Notes: generated by a model from the sequence alone, not told the origin. A DNA stretch of 64,000 nt from Plectrocnemia conspersa (GCA_009617715.1 VTFK01000063.1:248001-312000), one strand, 5' to 3'. Shown: positions 24,430 through 36,077, counted from the first letter of the stretch. Translations and numbers: made by a program.

Positions 24430-24644
24430 TCATGCTGCATAAGAACGATTTGGTCGTAAATTCATTTTTATTGCAATTGTTCTAAGCCTGCAAAACAAAC
24501 GTAGGTGGTGATTTACAAACGCAAAGGTAACATTCAAAGCAATAATTGGACGGGTTAGCATAAGTAGGTAAACCCCAACTCTCCTGTGGCTTCTCCTGCC
24601 ATATGTGTCAAAGGCTGATGCCAAAGCATAACTTTTACTTCTGA
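24430..24644 (-). CDS. Beat-like gene, candidate last coding exon
   Basis: The preceding exon ends in phase 1 (AGCG|GTAAGC). This segment begins after TTTTAG at 24645-24646 with the two bases needed and stays open for 71 codons to a TGA at 24430-24432. It would supply residues 264-334, including VRSKSYALASAFDTYGRRSH and a hydrophobic stretch GVYLLMLTRPIIALNVTFAF that could act as a membrane or GPI-attachment tail. Beat family members often end in a hydrophobic tail, but this peptide has no clear homology I can recall. An alternative acceptor 4 nt further (TCAG) gives a different frame that stops after about 28 codons, so the true C-terminus is uncertain. Confidence 0.4.
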
Positions 24645-24714
24645 CTAAAACACGAAAAGTATTTTAATCCATTTAAATTTACTGAGTTTATACATACTCA
24701 AATTTAATAAGAGG

Positions 24715-24790
24715 CCTAGCAACTTTAAAACATCAAAAATCGAGGAAGCAACCGCTTCTCTCTTCACGTCAAATGACTAGATCCTTCGGA
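24715..24790 (-). repeat. Dispersed repeat R (within the intron/exon 6 region)
   Basis: Contains GAAGCAACCGCTTCTCTCTT and CACGTC, matching 26855-27065 and 4195-4300. Confidence 0.5.
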
Positions 24791-24943
24791 TACAAACCAT
24801 ATGTTGGTAATAAGGGTTCATTTTTAGTATTAAGTTTAAAAACGAGTACCTACATATTTTGTACAACTCAGAATTTTCGAGTTTAAAGACATTTAATTGT
24901 ATCACAAGTTGTGAAAAATATGTTGATTGGAATAAATGCTTAC

Positions 24944-25187
24944 CGCTAGATGCATTGGCCCATTCCAGTTTCTGGTTCCGTAAAGTTTGTGTGTCAGCCA
25001 AAGCCGCCGTCAGGAAAGTAGAATGAGACACGGCTGGAATAGTAATCAGAGCTGCAGTGCACCTCACTCTCAGCAGAGCTCCTCCCAGGAAGTGTCCTTT
25101 GGACAGCACCAACTTTAACTTGGCGGTACTGATCACCATATTCTCTTCGTCCAGTTCCGATGACCGCTCGATGTTAGTCTCCTCAAT
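24944..25187 (-). CDS. Beat-like gene, exon 5: second half of Ig domain 2
   Basis: Bounded by an acceptor AATATTTCAG (AG at 25188-25189) and a donor G|GTAAGC (GT at 24942-24943). It is 244 bp long, phase 0 in and phase 1 out, and encodes residues 183-263. It reads ISTAKLKLVLSKGHFLGGAL and then LRVRCTAALITIPAVSHST. C225 is the second cysteine of Ig domain 2, in the LRVRCTA context typical of Beat proteins. NAS at 260-262 is a possible glycosylation site. The frame continues past the donor for a short distance without homology, so splicing here is favoured by the strong donor. Confidence 0.88.
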
Positions 25188-26854
25188 CTGAAATATTTTT
25201 TTTAAGAAGGAATTGGGATACGTTTAATTAATAAACCTTGAAATTTAAATGAACTTGGTCATGATATATCAAAATTATTATATAATTATATTTTTGATCG
25301 ATCTTTACAGATTAGGTTCTTCTAGATTTTCCTAATCTCGCGGGTGATTATCGTAATGAATAATAATAAATAAAATCAAAAGAGGTTGTACATAGTGATT
25401 GTATTGTTTCAAAATAAATTATTTCTTATGACCGGGCAATGAATTCGTCTATTTAAAATTATTGGCTAGATTTACCCCCATGAATTTTTCACTGAGGGTT
25501 GGTTTGCTTTTTGTTTGTCTATTAAGTTTTATGCGAGACTATAAGGTTGGGAAACGCTGGGTTAGATGAACCTGCTATTTATACGATGCGCTCGCGTGCC
25601 ACGTCCCAGCCGAACTAAGATTTATTAAAGTCCAGATGATCGATCGTCGCTTAGCTAACGAATAAACTGTACATTACGTGCGCCCTATTAGTTTAGGGGT
25701 GGTTTTTATACTTATGATTGAATCGCTGTGATTTTTTGTTTGTGAAACAATATTGTACAGCGTAGATCAACTATATCTATTATACATTTTTTTATTGAAG
25801 ATTTACTTTTACTACGTATTTTAAATATATTATTAAATTTTTATTTTATTGCTTTAGTCATTCCTTGAATAAAAATAATTTATTATTCCCTGAATAAATA
25901 CATTATTTTTATTTATATTTTTATGCTTACGCATGATATGTTTTATAGTAGATAAAACTGACATTACATAATATTTTTTTATATTAAAATTGTGAAAAAA
26001 ATAGTAGTAAACCTTTATATAAACCATTGTTGGCAACAAGCTAAATTTAACTCGATAAAGATTGTGTAAAGTGATTTTTAAAATTGGCGCACAGTTTAAT
26101 CGATTGACTTTACACCGTACGAAGTATTTGTCATCGTTAGTTACCTTAATATATGATATGAGTATTGTTATTTATTTACTAAAAACAGTTGAGAAGTTCG
26201 ATTTAGCTCTTAATAGAAGCAATCGCTAGTAAAATATTCACATGAATTATTTATGTAGTATTATATTTGGAAATTTCTTGTTTTTATACTGTATTTTGTA
26301 TAGCACGATTGATAAGTTGTAAAAATCAGTGAGAGATTTGATTTTTCAAGATTTTCTATATATTTTCCTAAATACTGGCATGCTCATGAATTAAACAAAT
26401 TTTCTATTTAAAATTTGAGAGATTAACTCATTCTATATAATCTTAAAAAATAATTTAGCTTGTGATAATGTGTTTGAATCGGGTGAAAAAATATTTTTTC
26501 TTAAAATGAGACACCACCGTGATAAGCATTTCAACAGCTAAAGTTGCAAAGTACATGCTATAAATAAAAAAAATAATGAAATATTCGTCGCCTTGAAAAC
26601 ATATATTTTGTGCATTCGGGTTTAATATCAAAACGGCCATTTGTAATCTGTATCGGTAAAAAAGTCACTACCTTTTTTTTATTTTCCGTTTCATCAAAAA
26701 AAAGGTGACTAACAAAATCTAACATAAAAAGGATATAAATACTGTAACACAGGCAATCAAAAATCATTTATTTTGAGAACTCCTCAGATTTTTTTTCTAG
26801 TGATATTTACACTTGAACTTTTATTTCGGAATTCAAGGCATCTGAATTTTACGA

Positions 26855-27065
26855 GCTCTCTTAATTAGATTACAATCATGAGGACGCCGATTTAATTTCA
26901 TACTAGCGAAGATCACAGAAGCAACCGCTTCTCTCTTCGCTTCCAGGGTCGCCTGAAACCTACGGACGCATTCAAGGTCACAACAATTAAATAACAATAA
27001 GCTTTGTCTTAATGACAAAAACAAACGTACCTGATTCGAAGGATACAAAATAAAAATTATTACTT
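26855..27065 (-). repeat. Dispersed repeat R in Beat-like intron 4
   Basis: GAAGCAACCGCTTCTCTCTT, CGCTTCC and flanking GATCACA match the other R copies. The short open frame on the minus strand here is repeat-derived and not an exon. Confidence 0.5.
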
Positions 27066-27478
27066 TTATCAATCAAAAAATCAATTTGGCCGCGATTTTA
27101 TTTTGTGGAGGATTAATATTAAGCGGCTCATCTTATATTAAAAAAAATATAAATGTAAAATGTTATTAAAATATGCAAAAATTAAGGCAATGATAATACG
27201 ATTATAAACGCACTTACTTAATTAACATCTGAAAATACCACAACGAATGAACCTAATTTATGCAAATACCCTAATGATGTTTTACACCTGGAGCGTGAAT
27301 TGTCTAACAAATGAGCCTTTATATTAAGGTATCAACTTGAAAATGCAATTAAGAGATAAATTAGCTCGACCATTACGCACGTTTTATTCAGGTCATCCTT
27401 ATTAATTTGCACCTTACCTTACCTTTTGAAGTTCTCGAAATTTTAGACTTTATAGTGATTGGATTTTTTTCTACTAAC

Positions 27479-27612
27479 CTCGGCGTCATTTACGAAAAAA
27501 ATTGGCGTCGAAGGAGGAGCCGATGGAGCCGTACGACATGTTAACTCTAGAAGCTCTCCTATCGCGTAAGAAGATCTCAGTCCTTCGATCTTAGGCTTTT
27601 CCAGTGGAAGTG
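27479..27612 (-). CDS. Beat-like gene, exon 4: first half of Ig domain 2
   Basis: Acceptor TTTTACAG (AG at 27613-27614), donor GAG|GTTAGT (GT at 27477-27478), 134 bp, phase 1 in and phase 0 out, residues 138-182. It reads ALPLEKPKIEGLRSSYAIGE and then LLELTCRTAPSAPPSTP. The ALP..P.I.G....Y.IG....C pattern is characteristic of the start of the second Beat Ig domain, with C163 as its first cysteine. The usual C-strand tryptophan (L-T-W-Y-I-N-type) is replaced here by phenylalanine in IFFVND. Intron 3 is only about 101 bp, the one short intron of the gene. Confidence 0.92.
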
Positions 27613-27713
27613 CTGTAAAATTACTTGAAGATAGAGACATTTAAAATATTTTTTATAGCATCTTGTATGCTTTTTATATATGTAGTTTTTTGTGGTTTTG
27701 GAATTGGCGATAC

Positions 27714-27906
27714 CTGCCACGGTCATGTTCTTGCTCTCGAAGGCCGTGTGAAAGGTAGGTGCTTCTGTAGACACTTCACAAGTGTATGTTCCTGAATCTG
27801 AAGGTGTTAGGTTGGTTAGTCTAATGGCACATTGAGTACTTGAACAAGCTCCTTCGTCTGACGATTCCACTGCAGCTCCAGGAAGGGGAAACAACAGCAG
27901 ATTTGG
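27714..27906 (-). CDS. Beat-like gene, exon 3: second half of Ig domain 1
   Basis: Acceptor AATTTTAG (AG at 27907-27908), donor G|GTATCG (GT at 27712-27713), 193 bp, phase 0 in and phase 1 out, residues 74-137. It reads PNLLLFPLPGAAVESS, then IRLTNLTPSDSGTYTCEVST and EAPTFHTAFESKNMTV. The SGTYTCEVS.EAP.F.T string is the hallmark of Beat proteins. C116 closes the first Ig domain, and NLT (105) and NMT (133) are glycosylation sequons. C94 and C99 (GACSSTQC) are an additional close cysteine pair that may form a local disulfide. Confidence 0.95.
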
Positions 27907-28474
27907 CTAAAATTATCAGTAATATTCTAATTTTAATATCATAGTTCTCTTGAGTTAAAACTATCTTAGCATTGTCAGATGATAATATAGAGTAGACGGT
28001 AAACGTCTGACAGGATTTTAATCAAAGTTAACAGTGATGCTGTTTAAACTTGTATTTGAAAGTTTAGAACACTTAATCTGGTATACACCTGAGACACTAG
28101 AAGCAAAAGCAACGATTCACATTTAAATGTATAATCATACACGTTTATATTATAAATATAAGGATGTATTGCAAATTTATTTAAAGCTCGAAAAAATTAC
28201 TGTACAGTAAGATTTTTAATGTTTTTTTTTTATTATATTTAACTAATTTAATTAATTCAAGAAAAATATATCTTATACCTTATATTCTATACTATTTATA
28301 TAATCATAATCAAAACTCAACTTTGAATGAATTATATTCATACTTTTTTTTATAACCAATGTAGTTCAAGTTAACTTATAATACTCTGCTGAAGCATAAT
28401 ATTTTATATATATAATTAATAAAATGAAAGCTTAGGAAGAATATTTTTTAATAAAATAAACTTAACCAATGGTA

Positions 28475-28560
28475 TTGTCAATATCTAATACCCGAAAGTC
28501 TTGAGTTCAAACCCCATCAAATGCATCACTCGTGATATATTTTACACATTTAATCAATAA
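28475..28560 (+). repeat. tRNA-like SINE fragment in Beat-like intron 2
   Basis: GAAAGTCTTGAGTTCAAACC followed by CCATC resembles the GAAAGACCTGGGTTTGAATCCCAT block of the SINE copies at 4395 and 46235. Confidence 0.4.
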
Positions 28561-29588
28561 AAAATATATAGCATAATCTATTTACATTAATATATTATAT
28601 ATTATTAGTATAACATAATTTTGCAGCTTTTAACGAATTTTAATTATACTTAATATATAATAAAATGCAGCTATATGTATAAAAATTAATTATAAATATG
28701 TAAACAATTATTTAAGATCGATCTCTTGTACCGAAACACTAATGATTCAGCTGAAACCAGCGTGGTATTTAAAATCTTATAGTTTTTTTTATCTTAGCTG
28801 TTAAAGTACTGAACCACTTCAACACATTTTCCAACGTATCTTTGAAATGTAGTAAGCACGCCATTACAAGGCATTATATATTTTTCATCTCTCACATTCG
28901 CCATGATAGAGATATGATACGAACGACGCTCACATTCCACCATGTTCCAACTACCTGAGCACGTCTTTATGTCCTCATGTCCTTATGTGGTGCGTGCTAA
29001 ATTTTGGCGACGTTAAGGGCCGATAACGACTCGGAACGACGCCATAAAACGAGATTTTGCTCTACCACCACCGCTCGTTTGACAAATTTCTAGCGACGCC
29101 CAAAAATGCTCTATGTACATAGTGGATTCGAAAAGTTTCCGGACTCGAAAAATAGTGCGTCGATGCGAGGTTTAAGTCCAAACATTTACAAGTCTTTCCA
29201 GTGGCTCCTCATTTGGATTTATTTAGGATATGATAGGCTGGGCCGCCGAGAGCAAACCCGGGCCCTGGAAAAACAATGATTCCGGGCCTCATGACAAAAA
29301 TTGCATATTATATATTTTTTAAAATCGTAATATAATTTCTTGAATAAATAATAATAGGTACGAGTTTATCATTACGAAATATTTTAATTAGGCATTAAAA
29401 ATGATTTATAATATTTACTCACATTATTTATCTGATAATTAGTCGTGTTTTCTTTGCTGCTCAGTGTTGCCTTATAGTGAATTTACAGTACAGGTCAAAA
29501 TCAATTAAATAGTACCACCGCAGTGAAAACTCTCGATTATCAGGTGTTTATATAAAGACATTTTATAACAATATTACGAGTAAGAATT

Positions 29589-29822
29589 GAATAAAGTACA
29601 TCTAAACCGAATTTTGCCCAATAGGAGAGCGCAAAAAACAATTATCCCTTCTCAGAAGTCAAAAATCCACGTCAAAAGCCGTAAGTGGAAACCGAGCGTT
29701 CCCACTGCGACGGCGCCGACACGATTTTATTGCTTTTGACGTGAATTTTTGCCTTCTGAGAAGTGATAATTGTTTTTGCGCCCTCCTATTGACCAAAATT
29801 CGGTTTGAATATACTTTGATCA
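29589..29822. mobile_element. Foldback/MITE with two 91-bp inverted arms
   Basis: The arm 29589-29679 and the reverse complement of 29732-29822 agree over almost their whole length, for example AAACCGAATTTTGCCCAATA against AAACCGAATTTTGGTCAATA, and CTTCTCAGAAG..CACGTCAAAAGC on both sides. The 50-bp loop is GC-rich. With so few mismatches the insertion looks younger than most elements here. It lies in intron 2 of the Beat-like gene and would form a hairpin in the pre-mRNA. Class unknown. Confidence 0.85.
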
Positions 29823-30130
29823 GCTTTATTATATTATAAGTCCATAGTAATGTCGATAAGGATAGCTTTTATATTTTAAAACATAGTGTAATATCGAAAT
29901 GTAGACAAAATATGTAGCAATATGTGAGATGCGGTGTTTGCACTTTTTCTGAAAGATGAGTTGATTTAGTTTGTATTTTAGACTTGAACTCTAGAAATCT
30001 AGTTCTAGAAATTTCATTAGATTAGGTTTGGGTTTGAACAAGCAAATGGACGTTTCGCAACTATCAGATTGAGCTACATAGACATTTTAGAGCAGCATTT
30101 TAGCGCCAATCAGTTAAATTATGTTTTCGC

Positions 30131-30360
30131 TAGTAGAAATATATATCTACTGGTGAAAATGTATTTGGACTTTTCTAGTAAAAATATAACTTTACCAAAA
30201 CATTTATGCATCGGATGTAAATAAATAACGATAAGTATGTAAATATATATATATTACTATTTATAAAAAAGTTAAAATCATATAATTTTGTTAGCACTTG
30301 ACAGATAATTTATATTTTCACTGGCAAAAATATATATCTACCAGTGAAAATGTATTTCGA
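30131..30360 (+). repeat. Direct repeat pair, 190 bp apart
   Basis: TAGAAATATATATCTACTGG with TGAAAATGTATTT (30134-30170) recurs as CAAAAATATATATCTACCAG with TGAAAATGTATTT at 30324-30360. Each unit holds a small hairpin. Inside Beat-like intron 2. Confidence 0.65.
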
Positions 30361-32199
30361 TATGATTTTACTGAAATGCCATATTTTAAAAATTCGAGAC
30401 TGTTTATTTTAGATTTTATTTTAGGAATAAGCACATGAAACTGATTGTATTATTTATTTATTTTGCTGCAATAAATCTAAATGTAAAATTACTGAAAATA
30501 TAATTTATAAAAACATTAAATTTATATAAATCAGCTGGTGTTGTTGTTGATTTTTCGTTATTTCTTTGCTTCTTCCTTAGGTATTCGATCTAAAAATTCA
30601 GATCAAATATCTACTAATTTAGATTCGTTGAATATTTCCTCTCATGTCTAATATTTTTTAAACGTTTAGAAAGCAATAAAGTCAACAATAATTTGTAAAG
30701 AAATTTTAACACAAACGAAGCCGTGTCAAAAAAATACATTATGTCCCTTTGAATGATAATGTTTATTGTGAAAGTACAACATAGAAAGTGGGTGCTTTTG
30801 AAGGCAATGTTCTACTACTTTTATTTATTATATAATATGTATTAAAAGGACCAAATGGAATTTTACCTTAAATTCATCAGTATATGGGTACATCTCAACA
30901 AACTGTAGTTTGGTTCATATTCATTATTTAAGGTCGGTTTTTACTTTTTTTATAAATATATTCTTGCTATGATTTTTTTCCAGAATTTGTCCTAAATTAT
31001 CTTTTTTATGTACAGTCACATACAATCATTTAGAAATAAAATATATTTTTCTTTAAATTAATAAATAATTGTTTCGGTTATTTTAACGTATATAAAGAAT
31101 TTAGTCAGCAGCTAGTCTTCAGATTTTCTGATCTTTGTGTCTTTGTAGCTGCGAATTAGAAACTTTCACGAAAGAACTTCAGTTGAAAATAATTAATTTA
31201 AGTGTTTTCATATTTTAAAAGATTTTTATACAAATCTAGTCTTAAAAAATCCGCAATAATCGTAATTTTTCTCTAGAAATCATTTCTAGATTTGGCACTA
31301 CTTACTTGTAAGATTTTTTTCTAAGATTATATATAATAAATCTAAATATAGATTTAATTTAAGCGGTTTCTATTTTTAATTACTTTTGATAATTAGCACC
31401 AGTAAATTAACACCTTACCTAAAATCATTATCAACGACAGTGAAAGGATTAAGTATTCTCATTAAACGCGATTTTTATTAGGCATATGTATATTTGCGTG
31501 AAGTGTGTGAATACATTTTTAATTAAATGGTATGCAAAATAAATATACTGTTGTCAGTGGTCAATGAAAATTATTTTTTTTATATTTGTATTAGTGTTTT
31601 AAAAGTATATTTGAACTGAGTGAAGCTTAGCAAAAAAATAAATAAAAGGGTTGCATGTGCTCGCGGGCCGTATGTTAGAGAGCCCACTATTAGTGGAATA
31701 AATCGGTGATAAGGTATTAATATTTAAATCTTGTCTGGGAGATCGAAATTAGTGATATTTATGTAATTACAATTTTAGATTTAATCATTTTACAGATGAA
31801 TATCGTAATATTGATTGTATAGTTCATATTCATTTTTGAGGTCGATTTTTATTTTTAAAATGTGCCATAATGACAGAAAAGATACCAATAGACGCCTTAT
31901 AATTTTTTTTGATGTTATGTAAACTATTATTAATCTGAATTTATGAATTATAGTGTGCATTGAACTTTTTCAAAAGTAATAAACTTAAGTACAATAACTT
32001 TTTGAGCAGCCCCGTAAATTATTTTTATACATCTAAGAGAATCTCATTTGCAGCTAATCCAGATTAGTGTTTTGTTTGTTTCTTACTGGGCGAAATCCTC
32101 CCCGAATGCTTTTATTAATGTCCGAGGATTCTTTGTGCGTCGAGTCACGCGAGCGTAATAAAATAACGCCATCCGTTAATTAAGGGCGCAGCACAATAC

Positions 32200-32366
32200 C
32201 TTGTGGGTGGGCATGTATCTGTAGAACTCCTCGTCGTCTTTATACCACTTGACGGAGAAAAGGGTTCCTTCGCCTGTGTCGTAGCTGCATACCAAGCTAG
32301 CGGGTTGTCTTTGGTCGGCCAAAGTAGGCACGTTCATGCCTACGATCTTCAAGCATGAAATGCTCC
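32200..32366 (-). CDS. Beat-like gene, exon 2: first half of Ig domain 1
   Basis: Acceptor CATTTCTAG (AG at 32367-32368), donor AAG|GTATTG (GT at 32198-32199), 167 bp, phase 1 in and phase 0 out, residues 18-73. It reads QPASLVCSYDTGEGTLFSVK and then WYKDDEEFYRYMPTHK. The C.YD..G..L.SVKWYK...EFYRYMP signature is diagnostic for the Beat family of neuronal Ig proteins, which bind Side receptors in axon guidance. C44 is the first Ig cysteine and W58 the core tryptophan. Another cysteine, C22, sits just after the signal peptide. Confidence 0.95.
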
Positions 32367-33472
32367 CTAGAAATGGGATGAAATAAATATAACATAATTT
32401 ATAGATGTATGGTTATGTCTTTTTGCGAGAATTTAATAATGGTCGATTGTGTTTTTCTTATATTTTTCAAGTACAATAATTTGTGTTACGTCTAAAATGC
32501 AATTAGTTTAAGTGATATTTTTTATTAGTGGCATCTATAATTTTGAATTTGAAAAGCACTATATTTTGTGAATATAATTAGTTGTAGCTGAAGTTCTAAA
32601 CAAGCCGTTTGCTGCATTAGTGCTGTTTATAACTTTGTTCAAAAGGCGTTTATATATCTATGTATATACCTATATATGCATTAAAGCAATTAACAATTTC
32701 TTAACTGTTTCAAGCTAGTTATACAACAGTAAACCAATAAGTTTTTCATGTATCTTGAATGGACTGTACTCTTAAGGTATTTTAATAACTAAATTAATTA
32801 CCTTATGATGCATTCATATAAAACTATATTTAATTACTTGTAAATCAGGATTTCACACGTGTTTTACTATCAGCAGAACCAATTTTTAAAAAGCATTTTT
32901 TTGCGAATTGATTTATGGTAGCTAGATTAGAACCCAATGCTGTAGTTAGACTAAAGAACGACGGCGCTTCGGCGACCGGCCCCATAACATATCATGTAAC
33001 GTATAAAAAAATCAAGTCTAATGTGTCTCATTTCTAATCAGCAATTACATATTCAAATATATATATATAGTCCAAAGTTTTTAAATTGATCCTATTATTT
33101 ATAACAAAAAATAGAAATATATTTTCTCTCATATTCGCTGAATATGTACTATAAAAAATATATTACTCTGAGGTAATATATATTTTTACTATTTAAACAT
33201 AATGAAATGAAAAAATGATGATAGCACGTTTGCACTGCGCTTAATCACCGCCGACTACAGTTTGTGGGTGATAACGTCCATGCGTTGTGACTGCTGTTAA
33301 AAATTATAATTTGACAATCCATAATTAAATCGCTGTTTTTCGTGTAGTCTGGTTTGTTGTGGTACGTATTTAAATTTAGTCAAAAGCTGTTCAATAATGA
33401 AAGTCTCACGGTTTTTTTTTGGTATGTTATGGTTTGATATGCTAAGGTTTTTAATAGCTATCAAGCAATTTG

Positions 33473-33711
33473 TTAACCACTTAAACGCCAGCTAATTACC
33501 GGTGAGTGACGTATTGATTATTTTTATACACAAATTAATGTTTTAAAACAAACTTATTTATTATTTATTTTTTTTAATTGTAAAGATTATTATTCTAGCT
33601 TAATTTATCAGTAAAACAAGTATTTTATATTCATTTTTAGAAAAAGATACTGACACGTCAAGGGAAATAACATGTGACTCACTAATTAATCGCTAGCGTT
33701 TAAAGGGTTAA
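33473..33711. mobile_element. piggyBac-like MITE, TTAA-flanked
   Basis: The left end TTAACCACTTAAACGCCAGC pairs with the right end, whose reverse complement is TTAACCCTTTAAACGCTAGC. Pairing continues (TAATTACCGGTGAGTGAC against GATTAATTAGTGAGTC). TTAA target sites next to CCCTTT-type ends are characteristic of piggyBac superfamily elements. About 239 bp with an AT-rich non-coding interior. Located in intron 1 of the Beat-like gene. Confidence 0.8.
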
Positions 33712-34403
33712 GCTAATTTTATTTAATTAATTTAATAACGCATGTTAAAAAATATTTTTGTCACAATGGATTACTGAATTTAAATATATAATTACTGTCA
33801 TTATTTTTTTAAGATGAAATACTAATATATTTTTCTCTAAAATGATGCAATTAATCGGTATAAAAATATGATTTAACAAACATAATATATAAAATAGCTT
33901 CGAATAGGGATTTTAAGAGATTATTGAGTATTTTAATGTAGAAACATTACAAATAAAAATACAAAAATCTTTAAAATTAAATTAAAGATATCTTAAAAAC
34001 GTATACAGATATTTCAAATACATATAAATCTAGCTTTTGTATTTTTAAGTATTTTTTTAGATACGGAAAATTTATTTGTTGCAATTTGTCTGATATAGAT
34101 ATTTTAAAGCGCATTTTCACGCTTTGATAAATATGCAAACTCTGAATAATACACATATTTAGATGCACACTTTCTTGCTTTGACATATAATATCTGTTTC
34201 CAGGTAGCAAATATTCTGCTTTATAAAATAGACGCTTATGTTTTGGTGAAGCGTGAGGGCAAACTTTTAGAGCAGCTATTGATAAACTATAACTTTTCTC
34301 ATACTCATATTAATAATGCAAATTTTATATGTTGCACTGCCTTTTTATAGTAAACATGGGATCGACCATTATTTTCTGAACTTTATATCATAAAAACACT
34401 CAC

Positions 34404-34467
34404 CGAATAATATTATCACAATGTACGCCGAAGCAGCTGGGTTCGATTTCGGCATCTTTAAATAGTT
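34404..34467 (-). CDS. Beat-like gene, exon 1: ATG and signal peptide
   Basis: The ATG at 34453-34455 opens MPKSNPAASAYIVIILFG, a short basic start followed by a hydrophobic core, i.e. a secretory signal peptide that continues into SISC of exon 2. The exon ends ATTCG|GTGAGTG (GT at 34402-34403) in phase 1, which fits exon 2. Twelve bases before the ATG lies a good acceptor, TTATCCGTTGCAG (AG at 34468-34469), so the 5' UTR is split and at least one untranslated exon lies upstream. The full model (exons 1-6) would encode about 334 residues, within the usual Beat range. Confidence 0.85.
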
Positions 34468-34479
34468 CTGCAACGGATA

Positions 34480-34680
34480 ATAGTGTTGTTACGTGTGTTT
34501 AATGCTTTCCACCTCTTTATATACACAGAAAAGGATCGAGTTTCGTCTAATTGTTGGCTCCTTTGCAGAGTGAAACTCCCCTAACGAGCGGTGATCCGAT
34601 TTCGTACCTCTAACGATCCCAGAAGGGGGCAGATTCGTCAACAGCATCTGTTGCGCTCTTAAATTTAACATCTCTGAAAA
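34480..34680. promoter_or_regulatory. GC-richer block just upstream of Beat-like exon 1
   Basis: Contains CCCCTAACGAGCGGTGATCC and CCAGAAGGGGGCAGA. It lies in the intron preceding the ATG exon. It could be an intronic enhancer or an alternative first exon. The 60-codon minus-strand frame here has no family resemblance. Confidence 0.25.
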
Positions 34681-34841
34681 CTAATCGAAAATTTACGTTT
34701 TAATTAGACTTAACTGTCCGGAAAACGTTTATAAATGTTATGATTTATTCTCTCAGATAGGTGCAAAATTAAAATCAACAGAATAAAACAGAGTAAATTA
34801 TATTTACGAAACGTAGATAAACTTTGCCACCAGTAAATTAA

Positions 34842-34900
34842 GCATTAAATACATGGACTTACACTTAGACTCCAAGTTTATTTTTATTAAGTGTAATATT
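34842..34900 (+). repeat. Dispersed repeat B, partial copy 3
   Basis: GCATTAAATACATGGACTTA, then CACTTAGACTCCAAG, matches the head of the copy at 12157-12280. Confidence 0.5.
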
Positions 34901-35194
34901 GATTTTTGATCTTTATTTCAAACTCTTTTCAACATAAAAGAACGTCTGATTATTTTTTTGCAGATATTTCAATCATATGTCAGATTTATTTTGCTAAAAG
35001 AAAACTTAATTTTTTTGCCTTAAAAATTAATAAAAAAATATTTACGTTATCATTTATATGGAAACTCTCCACATAAGAACGAACATGATCGTATTTTAAA
35101 ACAATTCGACAAATGCTGACAAGTGTAAACTTTTTTCCTATCTCGTGCAAATGATCACGCTGATCATAAATATAAGCTTGCTGTTATTGTTTGT

Positions 35195-35720
35195 TTAGAT
35201 TTAAGAGTTTCGTAATGCATAATCCCTTTGCAGTACCACCATACACAAATATAACTTTTTTTACAGTGAGCTTGAGCTTTGAAGCATGCTTTGATACTTA
35301 AGCTTTAGATAAGCACAAAATTTTACGACGATTGTTGTCGTACAACACACATTTCTCATCTCCGGTTATTTAATAATCGAAAAGGGCGACTCAGCTTCAA
35401 TATCCAAAAGCTCTTGGGATATGCGGGTACGCGCTGACTTGTTTTTTTCGCTTAATTCGCGTGGAACACTAATCTTTCGTCTCGAAACCTTTCAAATCTT
35501 CTTAACGTGTCTATGCACTATTAAATCGGACTGGCTTAGTTTATCAGTCAGCTGACGGATATTTTGAGTAGGCTTTGCTTTAATTTCTGCAGCTATCAAT
35601 CAATCATCGTATATCTTTGTTGCTCTATTCTAAATATATCAATTCTATCGTAATGCTCGATTTTTTTTTAACCATATTTTACATTAACGGATATCTAATG
35701 AATCACCTACCACTTTACAA
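35195..35720 (-). pseudogene. Decayed mariner transposase, copy 1
   Basis: The minus strand from about 35385 reads ITGDEKCVLYDNNRRKILCL and then continues to KLKLTVKKVIFVYGGTAKGL. This matches the mariner block around the first catalytic aspartate (ITGDEKWVLYDN) and the following KVMLCVWWDWKG block, with the latter in a shifted frame. Stops and a frameshift make it non-functional. A second copy with closely similar flanking DNA lies at 45405-45850 in the same orientation. Confidence 0.8.
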
Positions 35721-36077
35721 ATGTTTTTATTGGCTATATTTGCCTATTTTTTTTTAAAGAAATTCATATAAAATGCAATTTCAAATAAATTTTTCATTAA
35801 TTTTTCGTAAATTTTGGAGCTCACTTTAAAAAAAAACAGAGTGTAAAAAATACTTTCTCAGGTATCAATGGCCAAAGTACGACTTAAATGCAATCTTTGG
35901 AGAAAATTAAAAAAACAGAAAATCATTTAAAATATAAAAAAAAACATTTCGAGCGATAGATTAATTAATAAAAAATTAGAATAAAACAAATTATATTTAT
36001 AAATCGTAGACAAATTTTTCCACCGCCTTTCTAAAATAATCAGCAGAGAAATGTAGTTCTCCCGTCTTTTGCGTGCC

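Larger units (their letters stand above)
24430..34467 (-). other. Beat (beaten path)-like gene, coding extent
   Basis: The assembled model has six coding exons and five introns (about 2.04, 4.29, 0.10, 2.29 and 0.30 kb). The predicted product is a secreted or surface-anchored two-Ig-domain protein: signal peptide 1 to about 21, Ig1 about 25-137 (C44-C116), Ig2 about 139-245 (C163-C225), and a tail from about 246. In Drosophila, Beat proteins act between motor axons and muscles or between neurons through Side family partners. Which Beat subfamily (I to VII) this is cannot be decided by eye, so no symbol is given. Both ends are the weak points: the untranslated first exon and the last exon. Confidence 0.88.

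Noticed and set aside
27577..27894. 105-codon frame taken as a single exon
   Set aside because: Only 27714-27906 is coding; the remainder runs through the donor G|GTATCG into a short intron.
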